From: Reticulascus tulasneorum
Taxonomy: Eukaryota; Ascomycota; Sordariomycetes; Glomerellales; Reticulascaceae
Length of the DNA stretch: 64,000 nt
Assembly (NCBI GenBank): GCA_001557505.1
Contig: LSAX01000011.1
Coordinates: 744,001-808,000, forward strand
Direction: 5' to 3'
The position numbers and the translations under genes are program-made. The notes beneath the pieces are model-generated. The model searched no databases, was not told the origin of the DNA, and saw nothing but the letters and a program-made list of their open reading frames with translations. Of the stretch, positions 57,258-64,000 are shown one piece after another; the stretch's first letter is position 1; the number at the start of each line of letters is the position of its first letter.

Positions 57258-60059
57258 TCACAGGGGGATCGTCGAGTTGGGATGGGTCGGATCGCTCGCC
57301 GAGTTTCGTTTTACGGTTGTCCTCCCTGAGATCGGAGCGCTTCTGACTCGTTGGCTCAGAGGCAGGCTATATCGAACGACGCCTTTGACGATAAGGTCGA
57401 ATTCGTCTTGTATAATTCGCTCCCAACGCTCAGAGCCTCCAGCGGAATGATTACCAGGGAGATGAAGCCGCACCTCGCCGGTGGACGAGGATACACCCTT
57501 ATTGAAGAATGAGCCCTCAAACGACAAAGGGCTGTCGAACTCGACTATTGTCCCGAGTCGCATGTTTGGCGCAGAATCATCGTCCGGTGGATCATCTGGA
57601 GGATCATCGAGAATATGGACATCAGAGTCCTTCTTTCCGTCCCCAAGCCCGGGACGATTTGGCTGTTGTGGCATCTTCCACCAATCCGAATCCGTTCCTG
57701 CGTGCTCCGATTTCGCGAAGATCTCGAGATTGGCCTGATCTATCGTCACAACGACAATGTTCGGATTGTGCGCCCTGACGGTCAAGTCGAACATTAGTTC
57801 CGGGTCACTCGCCAGCACGTTCTTGATAGCCACTAGCTCGATATCCGTTAACGGCTGCGATGTCGCGAACATGAAACCAATCGCGCCGGTGATGACAAGC
57901 AATAACATCATAGTTACAACCAGGCAAGCCGCAAACCGGTTAAGGTAGGAGGGTTTTTGCCGGTAGGTTTGAGACTCTAGGGAGCGTAAGGGGGCCGGAG
58001 TGCGCCTGCCTCGCCCAGATCTCACAGATCGAGTGGCTGATCCGATTAAAGGGGTGCGCTCATCATCAGCGCCGGTGGTGTCGTCCAAGTCATAACTGGA
58101 TGACATTTGCATTGACCTCTTTCCATTAGTAACTCCTCCTCTGGTTGAATTAAATCGAGGGCTAGGGGGCCCAGAAGACTGTCTAGAAGTGTTTCCTGGT
58201 AGTTTCGGTCGCGCAGCATTAGGGAAAGGAGATTCGTTATCAAAGAGCGAGGGATGCGAGTTGCCGCCGTTGCGTCCCCAACGGCCGATGTGGTGATGAT
58301 GTCGCGCAGTACCCCGAGCTGACCCGGGATTGCTTCTGCCGGTACCCTTGCCGTCGTCATCTGCGCCGGTCAAGCTATCAGCACCATTGCTGTTGAACGT
58401 GTTGACGAATTTCATGTTCTTCTTCACCGTCACAGGAGGACCCGGGTCTATTACGCTGTGGATCGAGCGCATTTGGTTCCTTTCTGCCTGACTGACCATT
58501 GAAGTGGCGCTTGGAGTCCGAGAATGGAATCGGCGAGGTCGGTCTCCTCCATCCGGTGGGTTAGAATCGTATACAAATGTTTCCTCCGAGTCCGAGTCAT
58601 CCGCTTCATCGACGGCACTGGCAACCTTGGCTTCGAAAATTTCTGCTTTCGAGGATGCTGGACGGGGTCTGGTCAGTAAAGTGCTCATCTGATAAAACCC
58701 AACGCTTGCTGCTCGAGCTCCTGGCGTGGTTGGACGCCGAGGATCCACCACCTCGTCAGCTTGCGGCCCTTGACCGCTAACCTTGGTTGGGGATACACAT
58801 GCATCAGTCGCTGCAGACACTGATCTCATTGACTGATGATGACGAAGCTTGTAATGAATCACATTGGAGTTTGGAATCGGTGTCTCACCAGTGCCAGCAG
58901 TCACAGCAGGCTGTTTCCGGCTGGTTTTCTTTTTGTCCTTCTTAGGTTTAATAGTCTCTGTGCTGGGCTTCGTCTTCAACGTGCCGTTGCCACCTTGAGC
59001 TATCGATCCAGGCGCGAGTGCCACTTGCGGTATCGAAGAGACTGTTTCGGTTTCTACTATCATATTCTGTGCAGAGCCCTCCCCTGGCGTCTTGCCCTTG
59101 CCCTGCTTGGAAGACATGGCGCTTGATTGTCTGGCCATCAGAGGTGCAGGAGCAGGCTGCGAGGATCGCCTTGTTTCTGCCCTGACACTGCCGCTGTCGC
59201 TTCCGCTCTCAACTGGCTGCAGGTTGGGCTTGAGCCTAAGAGTTTTGTTCTCGGCGAACTCGAACGTTTCGGGTACTGGTGTCGTCTCGGACGACAACTT
59301 TTCGGTGACCATTTCCAACGCAGCATGGAACTCCCCCGGCGAGTTGGGCTGGCTAACTTCTTGTACGGTCTCCAAGGTAGACACACTCCCCAGAGCCGGT
59401 GTCCGCACCCCGGATTGTAGTTGAGCGTCTTCCGTTTCACTCTCCGACATGGTCGCAAGACCCTCTGGCAGGGGCGAAGGACTCGATCTCTGGACGGCTA
59501 TTCGTGGCGGTTCTTGGTCATTTCGGCGCATGGGGGAGATGCCGGGTTTTGTGAGCTGCGGGGGAGGTGAGCGTAAGCGTGGTGATATTGGCCATCGGGG
59601 GTTGTCTTTCGGCTGCGCCTGTTCGGTGTTGATGGGTGTCTTTTGAGGACTGTCAGGCTTGCTGGTGGAAGCTTGCGCGGCTGGCAATAGTGTCGGGATT
59701 GGGGCGGCAGAAAGAGTTCTCGAACCGGCTGGCGGGCCAGGAATGCTGGATCTTGGGGTGCGGGACGGGCTCAAGTCTTGAATGCTATTCTTTCGTGATC
59801 TGGCCCCGGTGGAGGTGGTCAGTTTCGGGCCCGCTGGTCTCCCGGGAGGTCGAATGGGAGACGAGTCTCGGGAGCCAAAGGGTGAGGGGGTCAATGAATT
59901 GGTTGCGGATGATTGTTTGGAGTACTGGCTCTCCAGCGTGGTCATGGAAGGAGTTTTGGATAGTTTGGGGTGCCCGGAGCGCTCATTCTGGTTCTGAGCA
60001 CTTGTAGCTACCTGGCTGGCCTCTGGGGTGCCGCCCGGGGTACTGGCTGGTTTGTCCAT
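57258..60059 (-). CDS. VAC7: Vacuolar segregation protein 7 (PtdIns(3,5)P2 regulator)
   Basis: Single exon, 933 aa, ATG at 60059-60057. The long N-terminal part is cytosolic, disordered and Ser/Pro/Thr-rich. A conserved block before the membrane includes VKKNMKFVNTFNSNG and a stretch of DRPRRFHSRTPS type. One transmembrane segment lies at about residues 706-729 (LVVTMMLLLVITGAIGFMF), and a lumenal domain (LTDIELVAIKNVLASDPELM, FDLTVRAHNPNIVVVTIDQA) has an LEA2-like beta-fold. This is the Vac7 layout. Vac7 activates the Fab1 lipid kinase complex on the vacuole and controls vacuole size and inheritance. An acidic repeat (DDPPDDPPDDD) interrupts the lumenal part. No intron was found. Confidence 0.93.
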   Translation of the reverse strand: MDKPASTPGGTPEASQVATSAQNQNERSGHPKLSKTPSMTTLESQYSKQSSATNSLTPSPFGSRDSSPIRPPGRPAGPKLTTSTGARSRKNSIQDLSPSRTPRSSIPGPPAGSRTLSAAPIPTLLPAAQASTSKPDSPQKTPINTEQAQPKDNPRWPISPRLRSPPPQLTKPGISPMRRNDQEPPRIAVQRSSPSPLPEGLATMSESETEDAQLQSGVRTPALGSVSTLETVQEVSQPNSPGEFHAALEMVTEKLSSETTPVPETFEFAENKTLRLKPNLQPVESGSDSGSVRAETRRSSQPAPAPLMARQSSAMSSKQGKGKTPGEGSAQNMIVETETVSSIPQVALAPGSIAQGGNGTLKTKPSTETIKPKKDKKKTSRKQPAVTAGTGETPIPNSNVIHYKLRHHQSMRSVSAATDACVSPTKVSGQGPQADEVVDPRRPTTPGARAASVGFYQMSTLLTRPRPASSKAEIFEAKVASAVDEADDSDSEETFVYDSNPPDGGDRPRRFHSRTPSATSMVSQAERNQMRSIHSVIDPGPPVTVKKNMKFVNTFNSNGADSLTGADDDGKGTGRSNPGSARGTARHHHHIGRWGRNGGNSHPSLFDNESPFPNAARPKLPGNTSRQSSGPPSPRFNSTRGGVTNGKRSMQMSSSYDLDDTTGADDERTPLIGSATRSVRSGRGRRTPAPLRSLESQTYRQKPSYLNRFAACLVVTMMLLLVITGAIGFMFATSQPLTDIELVAIKNVLASDPELMFDLTVRAHNPNIVVVTIDQANLEIFAKSEHAGTDSDWWKMPQQPNRPGLGDGKKDSDVHILDDPPDDPPDDDSAPNMRLGTIVEFDSPLSFEGSFFNKGVSSSTGEVRLHLPGNHSAGGSERWERIIQDEFDLIVKGVVRYSLPLSQRVRSAPISGRTTVKRNSASDPTHPNSTIPL

Positions 60060-63000
60060 GGCCTGAAAATTCGAAGCGAGACAACACAGGGAATGGAGGC
60101 TCGTCTAGGACTCATGCCAAAGGGAGTATGTGGGTATTAGCTTGGAAGACGGCGGTTGTTGTTCGGAATCAGGTGAATCATCGTGTTCGGCGACGATGCG
60201 GCATAGAAATTGAGATGCAAGGCGGGGGATTCCAAGTAAGCCTCTTTGTCCGATTTCCTGGGCCAGCTAGTCTCCGGGAAGCGTGTTGCGCTTGGCTGTC
60301 TGTCGAGTCTCGTGGGCGGTGGGCGTGGTGTTCGATGTGGGAACTGGACGAGTTGTTGTGTAGGCGGAGCGGAATCAAGGTAGCCTGCACCAGAGAATCG
60401 GGAAAGGATAACTAATTATGTACTAGGTCGCAGTCCAAGTGGGCAGTGACGAGGATTGGCCGTTGGGCGTAGTGGACTTGTATGGACCCGAATGACACAA
60501 TGTGAGTATGTCCGGTGTTGTGAAATGGGTTGCGCGCGGGACTTGTAAGGGGGGAGGAGAAGGCTACCAGGCGACTAGCTATTAGTCCCAGGTGGAGAGG
60601 TGGGTTGTTGATGGGGATGGATGATGTCGATGAAAGGTGGATGGGAAGTTCTTTTGCGTTTTGGGGCGACCGCCGTAGTGGGTGCGGTGGTAGTGGTGTG
60701 AGTCGGAGGCAGTCAACACATAGTACCTTAGTATTAGTAGTACGTACGGGTGGAACAGGCGGTTGCTGTTGGGATCAATCCCCAGCCAGCCAGCGCCCAC
60801 GGGGGAGAGAGAGACTTCGTTTGGACTGGCGATGGGACGAATGCGCCCCGTCATGTACTACGTACTTCTACTGAAAGACCTTTTATTAGTTCTATACTAG
60901 TCATTAGTACTACGACGTGGTAGTAATAAGATGTAGTCAATATAGGTTTGAGGCACCGTGATGAGTACCAGAGAAACCGAGCAGGGCGGTGGCCAAAGCC
61001 TACTACGTACGTGCGACCTGCAGGTATTGGTTGGTGTGCTGGGTTTTTTTTCTTGTCCCTGACGCTGCCGGTTTCTTGCTGGAGCGAAGGGGGGGGGGGC
61101 CAACGCTCTCTGACGGATGTACTTTTCTTGTACCTGAACCCCCCCCAGGTTGCACTCCCCACTGCCTCTCGTAACAATGGGACGGGATCTCGGATCGCGC
61201 AGCCCTTTTTGTTTATTTAAAATTTTATGAATTGCGCCGCTGGTCATGTATGGGAGTTATTTTCTAATTCCGTATCTTTTTGGCATGGGAAACAAGAGCT
61301 GGGGCAGACGGCAGGACCGGTTCAGGACACGCAACCCGAGGGAATTGAGCAGTCTTGCGGAGAGAGCCACACATTCAAACTGCAAGCCAGCAAACAGACC
61401 ATCGGTGGCGGAAAGAGAGGAAAGGAAAAAAAAACAACGGCCTGTCCCGCTTTCGCCCTTCTTGCTTATTCTTCTTCATTTTGCTTCGCTGGCCATTGGC
61501 GTCGATTGGCAGTACGTATTATTAAACCCGCTGTTGCATCGTCTCTTTGTCACCTTCAAACTCACGCAACTGGTTATGTACCTACATCTCTGTGCACGGA
61601 TTGACAGGATGGTTTGCGGCGCCGCGGAACCAGGCTTTGGATGCGTGGCCTGTCCTGGCAAGCTGCATTCAGCCCAGTCAGCCCACTGTATCCTCCCTAA
61701 GTGCTCCTCCTCCTCCTCCTCCTCTCCGTGCCTCCGCCCCGTTACATACACACGCTGAAGCTGGTTTGTTATTCTTGGTTGGTACATTGGGCATTGCCGG
61801 CATTTACCTGAAACTACCCGGATCACCATACAGTTTTACGACGCTCCTTCGGTTCTAGCCTTGTACCGGAACTTGCATTCATAGGTTGCCCACCCCCGGA
61901 CTCTTTCTTCCCACCAGTGCCTGTTATCCTGGTGTCTCCCCGCAGCCCCCCCCCCAAGGCCCACCCAAACCACGAAAAGTCCGCCCGTCGGTCAAGACTG
62001 AGAAAAAGGTACCGCGATTAGGCACACGAGCACAGGCGGTAGGTCCCGCTAGAAGACACCTGGAGTTTCCGGGCATCGACCCCTGAGCCTACCTAGGTTG
62101 TCCCCGCCGTGTCATCACCGCTACTCTGGAAGTACCTTGCGTAGTGTGAAAAACTGTCCCATTTCATTGCTGTTCGGATCTTCTGGCTTCCATGATTCCA
62201 CTATTCGGCTTGCCAGGATGCCCTTGCCATCCGTTAGGGCCATGGCTATGAGTGATCAAAAGAGGCAGAGGGTCAAGTGGCAGAGATCTGATGAGATAAC
62301 CGGGTTGAAGAAATAATAAAATGCCAGTTGTCGAGTCTGATTACATAGACGGCACCATTATCAACTAGCCTCGAAAGAGAGTTATAATATAAGGTAGATT
62401 ACAGTACGTACTGCAATGGAATTTCGCTCTGCAAGACAGTCCATATTGAAATGCTACCTGGCCACTACTCTGCACATGCTTCTGACTAGGTAGGTAGGTC
62501 GGTAGATATGATGTTCTGGCTAGTAATTTGGCAGGCAACGGAAGAAGATGCTAATCAGGTAATGGGGACTTGACAAGTCAAGGCCGACTCGTCATCTTGC
62601 CTCCAAACTACCTGCCTACTTACTAATGAAAAGAAAGAAGTTTTTTCACTCCTCTCACCGACTGGCAAGCGGGAGAACCATCCGGCAAGTCCCCATCTGC
62701 CGTTCTCAGACCTCTTCCAGCTTCCAGACAGAAAGAAGTCCAAACCACTGTTCCGTCTGCAGGTTCGTCCTGACTGATATACCTCGGAACCATGCAGCAG
62801 AATCCTTGCCAGGATGCCACTATCCAACTCGCAGGGCCCGTACCGGGCTCATCGACTTTCAGCCTCTCACAGGCGGCCAAGTGGACGACATGCCACGCAA
62901 CACGCAACTGGTTCACACTCTAAATGCTTAGGCCTCTTTAGGAATGTCTTAGATCCCTCCCCTCCCCAAGCGTGCCCTTTTCCCTTCTCCTGCGCACCCA

Positions 63001-64000
63001 CAGCCCACTCACCACGAGGGTCTCCCGATGTGACCGGATGTACTGGGAAAGAGACAGCGGAAACCTATTGGTTGACCTGTTGCGTTCGGCAGGCTTGCGC
63101 CGTTGCGGCAGCGCTGAAGAAAGAAAAATTCTCCTTTTGCTACCTTGCTTATTTCATGCTATTCTTCGTTTCGCTAGTAAGCCGACTGGGAGATATGGGA
63201 GGATTCCGGGGCACAGTGTGTTGTTGGCACTAGCATGGTTAATATGTGGTCAAAATAATATCGGCGATGAAAAAAGCCGTCTCTCCCGGAGTTGGAAGGG
63301 TTGCGAGTTGCCCAGCGATGTGTCAAACCCAAAATGCCCTTTCATTGTGTGGAGGTGCAGGCATTTGCTTCAGCGAAGCTGTTGTGCAACGGACTCGCTG
63401 AGAGGCTGCTGACGACATGCGCCTAGCATGAACTCTGCCTCTAGTGTACCCTATCCCCCCCCATCGCTTCGTTCGGGGGTTGGTACAACGTAGAGACTTT
63501 GGCATTTCAGCATCTAGCATCAAACATGCGGACTGGGCTCATCGTGGAAGCCAGTTTTGCCAGTTGCGCACCGGCGCGTGATCCAGAAGTAGGCATGGCC
63601 ACTGGCTACAGCCCAACTGGCGGGCGTTGATCATATGCGCAGGAACCCGATTGCCATAGGCGGGTGATGGCAGACCACCACCCACCCTTTTTGCCCTTTT
63701 CCCATAAACAGCCCCGCGCAGCCAAGGCAACGGCCGTGGGGCAATGGAAGCCTCTCTGCTGCTTGGTTGCGCCGGTGGGCTTCTGACAGGTTTGGGGGTT
63801 CTGAAATTGCCGCGTGGGTTTGTTGTGAGGATCGATCAAACTTCCCAGTCTTCGTCGTGTGATACGTCCGTAGGGCTGGCAGGTGATGTGTAGATATTGC
63901 CTCGGGCCTGGGACCAGTAGGGAGCATGTTTCAGTCCAGTCTGCTCGGGAGACAGATTGGATCCTGTGACTGAAGGGACAAGACAAGACTGACTTCAATG
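60060..64000. other. 4-kb region without a supported gene
   Basis: The first part is the VAC7 promoter and 5' UTR. It contains a G11 run (61089-61099), a C8 run (61139-61146), a CTC trinucleotide repeat (about 61704-61724) and a TAGG tetranucleotide repeat (about 62487-62499). Frames are short, overlap on both strands and carry no recognisable domain. A non-coding transcript or the distal regulatory region of a gene beyond the window is possible. Confidence 0.5.
61704..61724 (+). repeat. (CTC)n microsatellite
   Basis: Seven tandem CTC/TCC units in the gene-free terminal region. Confidence 0.75.

Overview
The window is nuclear DNA from a filamentous ascomycete (Pezizomycotina, most likely a Sordariomycete; this placement is inferred from protein families and gene structure, and no species is claimed). 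Signs are short GT-AG introns (mostly 49-67 nt) with CTAAC/CTGAC-type branch points, no operons, well-spaced genes on both strands, and a set of conserved housekeeping and signalling proteins that read as uninterrupted orthologues once spliced. All coordinates below come from manual splicing; exon lists are in each entry.

Layout. 1-6 kb: the eisosome-type membrane protein NCE102, then a divergent pair, a Mim2-like mitochondrial import protein (-) and eIF2-beta (+). 6-13 kb: an FAD oxidoreductase (+), the AMPK catalytic subunit SNF1 (-), and a conserved glycine-rich protein of unknown function (-). The last is divergent from DPB2, the second subunit of DNA polymerase epsilon (+, 13-15.4 kb). 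15.7-19 kb: a large FUSC/BRE4-type multi-pass membrane protein (-). 19.6-23.2 kb: a HAD-family phosphatase (+) convergent with a STE7-type MAP kinase kinase (-). 25.7-30 kb: the transcription elongation factor SPT6 (+). 30.7-33 kb: a secreted GPI-anchored GH16 glucanase (-). 36-40 kb: RRP7 (ribosome assembly, -) and a MOSC/flavin/2Fe-2S fusion oxidoreductase (-). 43-51 kb: an F-box protein (+), an RVS167-type BAR-SH3 protein (-) and the mitochondrial cysteine desulfurase NFS1 (+). 51.9-60 kb: a CsbD-like stress protein (+), a single-pass membrane protein of unknown function (+), a carboxymuconolactone-decarboxylase-like protein (-) and VAC7 (-). The last 4 kb holds no gene I can support.

How the genes relate. 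There is no biosynthetic cluster, transposon, CRISPR array or phage. The genes serve separate core functions: translation initiation and ribosome assembly (eIF2-beta, RRP7), replication (DPB2), transcription (SPT6), nutrient and mating/infection signalling (SNF1, STE7), membrane organisation (NCE102, RVS167, VAC7) and mitochondrial biogenesis (MIM2, NFS1).

Most interesting points: the STE7 reading frame stays open for 109 codons past its stop codon and can be joined by a plausible 54-nt intron; a 110-nt tRNA-like structure lies at 37914-38023; MOSC and ferredoxin-type reductase modules are fused in one protein; and a conserved protein of unknown function shares a promoter region with DPB2. 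I did not find a clearly new multi-gene system.
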